From contig NZ_LGED01000248.1 of assembly GCF_001280085.1 (NCBI RefSeq), forward strand, positions 1 to 64,000: a stretch of DNA of 64,000 nt, in the 5' to 3' direction. This DNA is from Saccharothrix sp. NRRL B-16348 (GTDB lineage: Bacteria > Actinomycetota > Actinomycetes > Mycobacteriales > Pseudonocardiaceae). Below the pieces are notes generated by a model. The model did no database searches. It saw only the letters and a program-made list of their open reading frames with translations, and was not told the origin of the DNA. Below, piece by piece: positions 1 to 10,427 of this stretch; the stretch's first letter is position 1, and every line of letters starts with the position of its first letter. A program made the translations under genes and the position numbers.

Positions 1-2
1 CC

Positions 3-110
3 CAGGCGGGGTTGTGCCTGGACGTCAACCAGGCCGCCACCGCCAACGGCTCCACCCTCATCCTCTGGACCTGCAACGGCCAGAACAACCAGAAGTGGAG
101 CCGCGTCTGA
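3..110 (+). CDS. C-terminal end of a ricin-B/CBM13 lectin-domain protein (5' partial)
   Basis: The window opens inside a reading frame that ends at TGA 108-110. The 35 visible residues contain GLCLDV, ADGT-like spacing (ATANGST), LILWTC and a final NNQKWSR. This is the typical last gamma repeat of a ricin-type beta-trefoil (CBM13) domain with its QxW motif. Such domains usually sit at the C-terminus of secreted actinobacterial glycosidases, and several others in this window carry the same module. The catalytic part, if any, lies upstream of the window, so the function of the whole protein cannot be stated. Confidence 0.8.
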   Translation, partial: QAGLCLDVNQAATANGSTLILWTCNGQNNQKWSRV

Positions 111-275
111 CGGTGGCCCGAGCGGCGAGCCCGCCCTCCGGCGCTGCCGCGTCACGCCACCCGCAGGCGCTGCTCCAGGACCCGGTCCCCTCGCGGTCGG
201 CCCCGTGAGCGGGCCGGGTCCACCCCCTCGTGCCGATCGGCCCGACGTCCACCCGCGATCCAGGGAAGGAGCACC

Positions 276-1748
276 GTGCGCACCGCCCGCTACCCCGTGA
301 TCGGCGGATCCCACCCCGACCCGAGCGTGTGCCGAGTCGGCGAGGACTACTACCTCGTGTGCTCCAGCTTCGAGTACTTCCCCGGCGTGCCGATCTTCCA
401 CAGCCGCGACCTGGTGCACTGGCGGCAGGTCGGCAACGTCCTCAAGCGGCCGGAGCAGCTGCGGCTGCCCGCCGACACGCCCGCGTCGCGCGGGATCCAC
501 CAGCCCACCATCCGCTACCACGGCGGGCGGTTCTGGGTGACCGCGACGGACGTGTCGGCGGGCGCCACGTTCGTCGTCACGACGGACCGCCTCGCCGGGC
601 GGTGGTCGGACCCGGTGTGGATCGACCTCCCCGGTGTCGTCCCGGACCTGGCCTGGGACAAGAAGGGCAACTGCTGGTGCGCCACGACCGACGGCCGCAC
701 GGCCCGCATCGACCCCTACCGGGGGACCGTGCTGGAAGGTCCGTGGCAGGCGTGGAGCGGCGACGGCAGCCCGTACCCGAAGGCGCCGCACCTGTACCAC
801 GTCGGCGACTGGTGGTACCTGCTGTTCGAGTGCGGCCAGTCGCTGGCGGTCGCCCGCGCGCGCACGCCACGCGGGCCGTTCGAACCCGCGCCGGACACCC
901 TCGTGGACACCGCCGGGCCGACCAGGGGCAGCGGTCGCGCGGACCTCGTCACGACACCGGACGGCGCCTGGTGGCTGGTGCGGCCCGGGACCCGCGACCA
1001 CCCGTCGGGCTTCCACGTGCTGGGGCAGGAGGTGTTCCTGACGCCGGTGCGCTGGCAGCACGAGTGGCCGGTCGTGGTCGGGGTGGCCGAGACCGCGCCG
1101 ACGCCGGGTGACTCGCCCGCCTCGCCGACGCAGCCCGCGCGCGACGACTTCGACGAGTTCGTGCTGGCGCCGTCCTGGATCTCCCCGCGCGGGCTGCCGG
1201 ACGGGTCGTGGTCGTTGACCGAACGCCCCGGCTGGCTGACGCTGCACGCGACCGGCGACACCCTCGACCGCCCCGGCTGCACGTTCGTCGGCAGCAGGCT
1301 GCGGCACCTCGACTCGCGGGTGTCGGTCCGGCTGGACCCCGGCACGGCCCGGGCGGGGCTGAGCATCCGGCGCGACGAGGCGCACCGCTACGACTTCGAG
1401 GTGGTGCCCGGCCGGGTGGACGTGATCGCGCGGATCGGGCCGGTGCGCCAGGTCGTGGCCAGCCGCACCAGACCTCCCGGGCCGATCACGCTCACCGTCG
1501 TCACCCGCACGACCGACCTGGTGCCGCCGTCGTTCGTGCGGCCGACCGACGAACCCGCGGGCGTCGAGCCCTCCGGGCCGGACACGATCGCCTTCCACGT
1601 CGACGCCGACCCGGGCCCCTTGGCGGAGTTGGACGGCCGCTACCTGTCGCCCGAAGTCAGCACCGGCCTCGCCGGGCGGGTCGTCGGCATGTACGTCACG
1701 CGCGGCGTCGCGGCGTTCGACTGGTTCGACTACCGCGGCTTCGGCTGA
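276..1748 (+). CDS. GH43-family protein (beta-xylosidase type), probably catalytically impaired
   Basis: This is a 490-residue protein starting at GTG with the ribosome site GGGAAGGA just upstream (263-270). The N-terminal five-bladed propeller (about 1-280) is GH43, subfamily 10/11-like: HPDP with the catalytic-base Asp15, YYLVCSSFEYFPGVPIFHS, and a C-terminal concanavalin-like domain (about 290-490). No signal peptide is visible, so it should be cytoplasmic. Compared with the family pattern I know (IDPSLFFDDDG, YPEGPHLY, GHADLV), this protein reads VVPDLAWDKKG, YPKAPHLY and GRADLV. The pKa-modulating Asp is therefore Val122, the general-acid Glu is Lys169 (codon AAG at 780-782) and the conserved His is Arg221. 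Xylosidase/arabinofuranosidase activity is thus doubtful, and a sugar-binding or divergent role is possible. Fold assignment is secure; activity is not. Confidence 0.85.
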   Translation: MRTARYPVIGGSHPDPSVCRVGEDYYLVCSSFEYFPGVPIFHSRDLVHWRQVGNVLKRPEQLRLPADTPASRGIHQPTIRYHGGRFWVTATDVSAGATFVVTTDRLAGRWSDPVWIDLPGVVPDLAWDKKGNCWCATTDGRTARIDPYRGTVLEGPWQAWSGDGSPYPKAPHLYHVGDWWYLLFECGQSLAVARARTPRGPFEPAPDTLVDTAGPTRGSGRADLVTTPDGAWWLVRPGTRDHPSGFHVLGQEVFLTPVRWQHEWPVVVGVAETAPTPGDSPASPTQPARDDFDEFVLAPSWISPRGLPDGSWSLTERPGWLTLHATGDTLDRPGCTFVGSRLRHLDSRVSVRLDPGTARAGLSIRRDEAHRYDFEVVPGRVDVIARIGPVRQVVASRTRPPGPITLTVVTRTTDLVPPSFVRPTDEPAGVEPSGPDTIAFHVDADPGPLAELDGRYLSPEVSTGLAGRVVGMYVTRGVAAFDWFDYRGFG

Positions 1749-1795
1749 CCCCGCCCACGGCGGGCAGGGCGGACCGCGGTGCCGGTCACTACCCG

Positions 1796-1811
1796 TTGTG
1801 CGCGCTAACAA
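1796..1811. promoter_or_regulatory. LacI-type operator, TTGTTAnCGnTAACAA family (site 1)
   Basis: TTGTGCGCGCTAACAA matches the palindrome TTGTTAGCGCTAACAA at 14 of 16 positions. It lies 48 bp after the GH43 stop and upstream of the cellulase promoter, in the 457-bp gene-free stretch 1749-2205. A central CG flanked by inverted arms is typical of LacI-family operators. The cognate repressor is not identified. Confidence 0.5.
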
Positions 1812-1936
1812 AACCACCCAAAAGTAATCATAAGGTTGGTTCAGCTGGGTGAATTTCGCGGCGAAATTCTCCGAAACCGCACTTGACAGCGTTGTCCAAC
1901 CGTGGCGCGAAAGGTTTTCGTGACGGAGCGCAGCTA

Positions 1937-1952
1937 AAGTTAGCGCTAACAT
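1937..1952. promoter_or_regulatory. LacI-type operator, TTGTTAnCGnTAACAA family (site 2)
   Basis: This site contains the perfect palindrome GTTAGCGCTAAC (1939-1950). It ends about 18 bp upstream of a good -35 element (1970-1975), where a repressor or activator could act on the cellulase promoter. The same 12-mer recurs at 27854-27865. Confidence 0.65.
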
Positions 1953-1969
1953 TTTTAGCATTCCCGCAA

Positions 1970-1998
1970 TTGACGGCACTGCTTCGCGTGGTTACATT
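1970..1998 (+). promoter_or_regulatory. Candidate promoter of the GH6 cellulase operon
   Basis: TTGACG (1970-1975), a 17-bp spacer and TACATT (1993-1998) form a near-consensus actinobacterial housekeeping-type promoter. It would give a leader of about 200 nt before the GH6 gene, with the CelR-type box at 2141 inside the transcribed region. Confidence 0.5.
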
Positions 1999-2140
1999 CG
2001 ACCCGAAGTGAAACCTTCTCCGCGGGGTATCCAGCCCGCTGCTCCTGTCGTCGACGACCGGTTCGCGACCTGCCCGGCGCGACGGTAGTCGCCGTACCGG
2101 AGACCGCAACGGTGGACGAGCAGTCGGGCAACCCCACGAC

Positions 2141-2154
2141 TGGGAGCGCTCCCG
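2141..2154. promoter_or_regulatory. CelR/CebR-type operator
   Basis: TGGGAGCGCTCCCG matches the 14-bp cellulose-response palindrome TGGGAGCGCTCCCA, known from Thermobifida CelR, except for the last base. It sits 52 bp upstream of the GH6 start, where a cellobiose-released repressor would block the operon. Perfect copies occur at 27778, 38988 and 39046. Confidence 0.8.
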
Positions 2155-2205
2155 GAAAAGCTTCACCCCCACTCACACCACAGCACCGACGCTGCGAGGA
2201 CCTGA

Positions 2206-5369
<3,164 letters not shown>

Positions 5370-5387
5370 CACCGTAACCAGCCCTGA

Positions 5388-5431
5388 AGCGGTTCCCCGT
5401 CCCCATCGCCTCCGCGGGACGGGGAACCGCT
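5388..5431. terminator. Bidirectional hairpin terminator
   Basis: A perfect 16-bp inverted repeat (AGCGGTTCCCCGTCCC at 5388-5403 and its complement at 5416-5431) has a 12-nt loop. It lies between the convergent ends of the GH6 endoglucanase gene and the ABC permease gene. Confidence 0.85.
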
Positions 5432-5446
5432 GTGCGCACGGCCGTT

Positions 5447-7204
5447 TCAGGCCTTGCGCCGTCCCAGCGCGGCGCCGGACATGGCGAGCACGGAGAGCAG
5501 CACGAGTGCCCCGGCCGAGCCGAGCACCGTCCAGGGCGCCAGTTCCAGGTACGGCTGGTTCTCCGCCAGGAGCCTGCCCCACTCCGGTGTGGGCGGTTGC
5601 TCGCCCAGGCCGAGGAAACCGAGCGAGGCCAGCACGAGGACCGCGGTGGGCAGGCGCAGGAGCGCGTTGCGCAGCACCGCGGGCAGCACGGCCGGCAGCA
5701 GGTGGCGGCGCAGCAGGTGCGTCGGGCCGGCGCCGCACGAGATCGACGCCAGGACGTGGCCGCTCGCCCGTTCCTGCTCGGACAACGCCGCGGTCTGCGC
5801 GGCGTAGGGGGTCCAGCCGACCAGGCACACCGCGGCCGCCGCGCCCCACACCGACGGTCCGGCCACCGCGGTGGTCAGGAGTCCGACCAGGACGGCGGGC
5901 AGCGTCGACATCACTTCGGTGAGGCCGGCCGCCACCCGTCCCGCCAGGCCGAGCAGCAGCCCGGCGACCACGCTGACCGCCGTCACCGCGAGCGCCAGGC
6001 TCGCGGTCCGCAGCGCGCCGTGCCCCAGCCGGGCCAGCAGGTCGCGGCCGAGCGCGTCCGTGCCCAGCGGGTGCGCGGCCGAGGGCGGCAGCAGGCGGGC
6101 CGCCGTGTCGACGTGCAGCGGATCGCGCAGCGACCCCGCGACGACGAGCGCGAGCAGGGTGAGCGCGCAGAGCCCCGCCACCCAGCGGGTGGACCGCGGT
6201 GGCCGGACGGCCGATCGCCGCGGTGCGGCCAGTCCGCCGTCGCGCAGGGCGGGGCCGAGCAGGGCGTGGCGCAGGGCTTGGACGAGCAGGCCGGCGGCGA
6301 CGCCGAGCAGGGCCAGCGCCAAGGTCGCCGTCTGCAACGGCGGGAGGTCCTGGGCGATGGCGGCGTCCAGGGCGAGTCGGCCGAGCCCCGGGATGTTGAA
6401 GACCTTCTCCACCGCGACCGCGCCGCCGACGAGGGCGACGACGGTCGGCAGGAATTGGGGCAGGACCCCGGCGACCGTGCCGCGCAACGCCCGCAGCGCG
6501 ATGCGGCCGGGACGGAAACCGCAGGCGTGCCAGGTCCGCACCCACGGCTCGGTGAAGGCGGCGGGCAGGGACTGGTCGACCAGCCCGCCGATCATCGCCC
6601 CGGACGGCACGCCGAGGGCGAGCGCGGGCAGCACCATCGACGCCGGTCCCGCCCAGCCGCTGGACGGGAACCAGCCCAGCCACACCCCGAACACGGTGGC
6701 GAGCAGCGCGGCGAGCAGGAACTTGGGCAGCGCGGCGAGGAAGGCGGCGCCCGTGCCCGGTCGCCCCGGCGGCGGCTCCTGCCGTGACCCGAGGCGCAGG
6801 GTGCGCGCGCTGACCAGCGCGGCCACCACGAGCGTGACCACGAGCGCGCCGAGCATCAGCGTGGTCGAGACCGCGAAGGCGCTCGCCACCTGCGGCAGGA
6901 CCGGTTCACCCGACACCCAGGAAGTGCCCGCGTCGCCGCGCGGCAGCCCGCCGAGCCAGCGCGCGAGATGCGTGAACGGTCCCTCGTCCAGCCCCAGCTG
7001 CTCCCGCACCGCGGCCAGCTGCGCGGGGGTGGGGTCCTGGTCGGCGGAACGGGCCCGCAGGACCGTCAGCGCGGGGTCCGTCCCGGACAACCAGGGCAGC
7101 AGCGTGACGGCCGTCAGCAGGGTGGTCCCGGCGACGACGCGGCCCGCGCCCGCCGCCCACCGGTGCGGACGGGCCGCGGCGCCGGCGGACTTGGTGCTGG
7201 TCAT
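5447..7204 (-). CDS. Fused DppB-DppC type ABC permease (copy 1)
   Basis: This 585-residue membrane protein carries two peptide/nickel-type inner-membrane components in one chain. The N-terminal half (about 1-290) has the DppB-like block ending EKVFNIPGLGRLALDAA. The C-terminal half (about 310-585) has the DppC-like motif HPLGTDALGRDLLARLGHG and the EAA-type SLGFLGLGEQPPTPEWG. DppB and DppC are normally separate subunits, so the fusion is unusual. It starts 6 nt after the stop of the substrate-binding lipoprotein gene and is surely co-transcribed with it. It is a clear paralogue of the permease at 10424-12226. No ATPase gene lies on this arm, so it probably shares the ATPases at 12226-14024. 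The substrate is unknown. Confidence 0.88.
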   Translation of the reverse strand: MTSTKSAGAAARPHRWAAGAGRVVAGTTLLTAVTLLPWLSGTDPALTVLRARSADQDPTPAQLAAVREQLGLDEGPFTHLARWLGGLPRGDAGTSWVSGEPVLPQVASAFAVSTTLMLGALVVTLVVAALVSARTLRLGSRQEPPPGRPGTGAAFLAALPKFLLAALLATVFGVWLGWFPSSGWAGPASMVLPALALGVPSGAMIGGLVDQSLPAAFTEPWVRTWHACGFRPGRIALRALRGTVAGVLPQFLPTVVALVGGAVAVEKVFNIPGLGRLALDAAIAQDLPPLQTATLALALLGVAAGLLVQALRHALLGPALRDGGLAAPRRSAVRPPRSTRWVAGLCALTLLALVVAGSLRDPLHVDTAARLLPPSAAHPLGTDALGRDLLARLGHGALRTASLALAVTAVSVVAGLLLGLAGRVAAGLTEVMSTLPAVLVGLLTTAVAGPSVWGAAAAVCLVGWTPYAAQTAALSEQERASGHVLASISCGAGPTHLLRRHLLPAVLPAVLRNALLRLPTAVLVLASLGFLGLGEQPPTPEWGRLLAENQPYLELAPWTVLGSAGALVLLSVLAMSGAALGRRKA

Positions 7205-7210
7205 CCGCCG

Positions 7211-8728
7211 CTACCTCAGGCGGGTGTCGAGGTCGATCAGCGAGCGCTCGCGGGGATCGAGGCGCACGCCTTCGACGTTCGTGCCGATGCCCTGCACGAC
7301 CTTCTCGTGGACCAGCGGCACCACGGCGTCGGTGCGCAGGACCGCCGCTTCGGCGAGCATGATCTTCTGCTGCCTCCGCGTCGGGTCGTCCTCCGCCGCG
7401 GCGGACGCGATGGCCTGGTCGATCGAGGAGTCCTTGACCCGGGCGATGTTGTAGACGCCGTTGCCGGCGAAGTCGCTCGCGAGGTACGCCACCGCGTCGC
7501 CGGTGTCGAGGAGCGTCACCCGGGAGAAGACCAGCGCGTCATAGCTGCCGGCGAGCAGGTCGGCCTCCATCTGCGTGTACTCGCGCACGTCCTGCCGGAC
7601 CGCGAACCCGGCCTCCTCCAACTGCTGCTGCACGACGGTCGCGATCTCGGGCAGCTCGGCGCGGTTGGTGTAGGTGGCCAGGCGCAGCGGCGTGCCGCCG
7701 GTCTTCGACCTGACCTGGTCGGCGGTCGCGGCCGTCGCGCGGCCGGTCACCTCGACCCGCTTGTCGGCCGCCCACGGCACGGCGGGCCCGAACAGGCCGC
7801 GCGCGGCGTCGGCGTACCCGCCGAAGACCGAGTCGACCAGCGCGGAGCCGTCCACGGCCGCGCGGGCCGCCGCGCGCAGCGACTCGTCGGCGAAGACACC
7901 GCCCGCGGTGTTGAGGACCAGGCTGTCGGTCCGCACGGAGGGCACTTCGTGCGGGGTGCCGGCGTCCAGCAGCTTCGCCTGGGAGGTGGGGATCCACTCG
8001 GCGACGTCGACCTCGCCCGCGCGCAGGCCGTTGGCGCGGGCGGTGCCGTCGGCGATCCAGGTCACGTCGATCCCGGGCGCCTTGGCCTTGCCTCCCCAGT
8101 AGTCGTCGAAGCGGTCCAAAGTGGCCTTGGTCTTCCCGGTGAGCCCGGTGATCCGGAAGGCGCCGGTGCCCGCGCCGACGGGGCTGACGGAGCCGTCCGG
8201 CGCGTAGGCCTTCGCGGCGAGGATGCCCAGCGCGGGGCTGGCGAGCCGGAGCGGGAGCACCGGGTCGGCGGTCTTCGTGCCGATCGTGACGGTGTCGGCG
8301 TCCTCGGCCCGCGCGGTCAGCGTCACGTCGCTGAGCACGCGGGGCTTGGCCTTCGCGGCGCCGGCGTGGTCGAGCGCGTTGACGACGGCCTCGGCGGTGA
8401 CCTCGGTGCCGTCGTGGAACTTGGCCTGGCGTAGCTCGAACACCCAGGTCGTGGTGTCCTTCCGGGTCCAGGACTTCGCCAGCGCGGGCGCGGCGGCGCC
8501 GTCCGCGCCCAGCGCCGTGAGTCCTTCCGCGACGGAGAGCTTGCTCAGCACGGTCGCGTCGTTGCTGTAGGGGGACAGCGCCTGCGCGGGCGGCACCGCG
8601 AGGGCGACCCGCACCCGGCCGGTCGACCCGCCTTGCTCGTTCGGATCCCCCGAGCCCGACACGAAACAGCCTGCCAGCAAAGGGATGAGGGCAAGCGCGG
8701 CGGCGAAGCCGAACGGGGTTGAGCGCAT
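7211..8728 (-). CDS. SBP_bac_5 family substrate-binding lipoprotein (copy 1)
   Basis: This 505-residue extracellular binding protein starts with a lipoprotein signal (LLAGC, Cys near residue 21), followed by a Ser/Gly/Asp-rich stretch. It continues as a peptide/nickel/oligosaccharide-type binding protein (family 5: FHDGTEVTAEAVVNAL, PVGAGTGAFRI, RFDDYWGGKAKAPGIDV). It is the first gene of the left arm, with AGGA upstream of ATG 8728. It is paralogous over its whole length to the lipoprotein at 8931-10427, e.g. PVGAGTG versus PVGAGSG, TLDRFDDYWG versus TLDRFDGYWG, and LFGPAVPWAA versus LLGPALPWAA. The metal-response-like sites in the shared upstream region suggest a chelated-metal substrate rather than peptides; this is inference. 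Confidence 0.88.
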   Translation of the reverse strand: MRSTPFGFAAALALIPLLAGCFVSGSGDPNEQGGSTGRVRVALAVPPAQALSPYSNDATVLSKLSVAEGLTALGADGAAAPALAKSWTRKDTTTWVFELRQAKFHDGTEVTAEAVVNALDHAGAAKAKPRVLSDVTLTARAEDADTVTIGTKTADPVLPLRLASPALGILAAKAYAPDGSVSPVGAGTGAFRITGLTGKTKATLDRFDDYWGGKAKAPGIDVTWIADGTARANGLRAGEVDVAEWIPTSQAKLLDAGTPHEVPSVRTDSLVLNTAGGVFADESLRAAARAAVDGSALVDSVFGGYADAARGLFGPAVPWAADKRVEVTGRATAATADQVRSKTGGTPLRLATYTNRAELPEIATVVQQQLEEAGFAVRQDVREYTQMEADLLAGSYDALVFSRVTLLDTGDAVAYLASDFAGNGVYNIARVKDSSIDQAIASAAAEDDPTRRQQKIMLAEAAVLRTDAVVPLVHEKVVQGIGTNVEGVRLDPRERSLIDLDTRLR

Positions 8729-8800
8729 GGTGAGTCCTGTCGTGCGGAGCGGTGGGTACGTCCTGACTCACCGGACGGCGGTGAGGGCCACGACACCGTA

Positions 8801-8819
8801 TAAGGCAAGGCTTACCAAG
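8801..8819. promoter_or_regulatory. Iron-box-like (DtxR/IdeR type) site
   Basis: TAAGGCAAGGCTTACCAAG matches the actinobacterial iron box TTAGGTTAGGCTAACCTAA at about 13 of 19 positions. It lies in the 202-bp spacer between the two divergent binding-protein genes. On the minus strand TTATAC abuts the site and could be a -10 element, so a bound regulator would block the left arm. Confidence 0.45.
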
Positions 8820-8865
8820 CTCGGCAAGGGGTGATTGAAATCTCAACGATCAACCGGACCTTTGA

Positions 8866-8880
8866 TGGAAACGATTGTCA
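8866..8880. promoter_or_regulatory. Zur-box-like site
   Basis: TGGAAACGATTGTCA differs at two positions from the zinc-uptake-regulator palindrome TGAAAACGATTTTCA used in actinobacteria. It lies 50 bp before the start of the right-arm lipoprotein gene (8931), a position suited to repression. Confidence 0.5.
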
Positions 8881-8930
8881 TGAGCTACGGTCCGGTCGTC
8901 CGCTCCTCGACGACCCCGGGACAGGCTCTG

Positions 8931-10427
8931 ATGCATCACCGCACGCCCTTCGCCGCCGCCGGCCTCATGGCGGTCTCCGTTCTCCTCACCGGGTGCTTCG
9001 CGACCGGGGCGACCGGCACCGACGACCCGTCCGGGGAAGGCCGGATCAAGGTGGCGATGATGCTGCCGCCGCGCTCGGCGTTGTCGCCGTTCAGCGACGA
9101 CGCCTTCAAGCTGTCCCGCTGGTCGACGGCCGAGACGCTGGTGAACCTGGACGAGAAGGGCGACGCGCGGCCCGCGCTGGCCACCCGGTGGACCCGCACG
9201 TCCGACACGACGTGGGAGTTCGTCGTCCGGCAGGGCGTGACGTTCCACGACGGCACCACGCTCACCGCGACCGTGGCCGCGAACACGCTGACCCGCGCGA
9301 TGAAGGCCTCACCCAAGCCGCGCATCCTCGACGGCGTCCGCCTGGAGGTCCGGGCCGAGGCGGACAAGGTCGTGCTCACCACCGACGTGCCGGATCCGCT
9401 GGTGCCGCAACGGCTCTCCTCGCCGCAGCTGTCCGTGCTGGCCGAGAGCGCGTACGCGCCGGACGGCAAGGTGAACCCGGTCGGCGCGGGCAGCGGCCCG
9501 TTCAAGCTGGTGCACCTCAACGGCACGACGGGCGCCACGCTCGACCGCTTCGACGGGTACTGGGGCGACAAGGCGAAGGCCGCGGGCATCGACGTCTCGT
9601 TCGTGCCGGACGGCGCCGCGCGCGCCGCCGCGATCCGCGGCGGTGAGGCCCACGTCGTGGAAGCCGTCCCGGTGTCGCAGGCCGCGCTGCTCGACCAGCA
9701 GACCGTCACCGAGGTGCCCATGCCGCGCACCAACACCCTCTACCTCAACACCAAGACCGGGCCGTTCGCCGATCCCGCCCTGCGTGCCGCGGTTCGTGAG
9801 GCGATCGACGCCGAGGCGATCGTGAAGGGCGTCTACGAGGGACGTGCCGACGTGGCGGAGGGACTGCTCGGTCCCGCGCTGCCGTGGGCGGCCGAAGGCC
9901 GGAAAGCCTTGGGGGAGCGGACGAAGGCCGCGGACCCGAAGAGCACGACGATCACCCTGGCGACGTTCACCGACCGGGCCGAGCTGCCCGAGGTCGCGTC
10001 GGTGCTCCAGCAGCAGTTGCAGGACAAGGGGTTCACGGTGAACCAGGTCGTCCGCGAGTACGCGCACATCGAACAGGACATGCTGGCCGGCAAGTTCGAC
10101 GCGTTCATCCTGTCCCGGGCGACGGTGCTGGACTCCGGCGATCCGGTCGCCTACCTGCGGTCCGACTTCGCCTGCGACGGGTCGTTCAACATCGCGAAGC
10201 TGTGCGACCCGGCGGTGGACGCGGCCGTGGTGAAGGCGGCCGGTGTGGAGGCCGGTGACCAGCGCCGTGCCGCGATCCTCGAGGCCGAGGCGGCGGTGCT
10301 GCGGACCGACGCGGCGATCCCGATGCTGCACGAACGCGTCATCCAAGGCGACGCGACGTCGCTGGTCGACTCCGCCAAGGACCCGCGCGAGCGGCTCCTG
10401 ATCACCGCGACCACCCGGCTGAGGTGA
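8931..10427 (+). CDS. SBP_bac_5 family substrate-binding lipoprotein (copy 2)
   Basis: I place the start at ATG 8931, after GGGACAGG, because it puts a clean lipoprotein signal (LLTGC) at the N-terminus; the frame is open further upstream to 8835. The 498-residue product has the family-5 binding-protein body (FHDGTTLTATVAANTL, PVGAGSGPFKL, RFDGYWGDKAKAAGIDV, DAFILSRATVLDSGDPVAYL). It is the mirror-image paralogue of the lipoprotein at 7211-8728. Its stop overlaps the GTG start of the permease gene (GTGA), so binding protein, permease and two ATPases form one translationally coupled operon. A Zur-like box lies just upstream. Metallophore-bound zinc or another chelated metal is a plausible substrate, but this is not shown. 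Confidence 0.88.
   Translation: MHHRTPFAAAGLMAVSVLLTGCFATGATGTDDPSGEGRIKVAMMLPPRSALSPFSDDAFKLSRWSTAETLVNLDEKGDARPALATRWTRTSDTTWEFVVRQGVTFHDGTTLTATVAANTLTRAMKASPKPRILDGVRLEVRAEADKVVLTTDVPDPLVPQRLSSPQLSVLAESAYAPDGKVNPVGAGSGPFKLVHLNGTTGATLDRFDGYWGDKAKAAGIDVSFVPDGAARAAAIRGGEAHVVEAVPVSQAALLDQQTVTEVPMPRTNTLYLNTKTGPFADPALRAAVREAIDAEAIVKGVYEGRADVAEGLLGPALPWAAEGRKALGERTKAADPKSTTITLATFTDRAELPEVASVLQQQLQDKGFTVNQVVREYAHIEQDMLAGKFDAFILSRATVLDSGDPVAYLRSDFACDGSFNIAKLCDPAVDAAVVKAAGVEAGDQRRAAILEAEAAVLRTDAAIPMLHERVIQGDATSLVDSAKDPRERLLITATTRLR

Noticed and set aside
8835..8930. Earlier start for the second binding lipoprotein
   Set aside because: It would bury the lipoprotein signal inside the chain and put the Zur-like site in coding sequence. 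ATG 8931 has a ribosome site and the correct LLTGC position.
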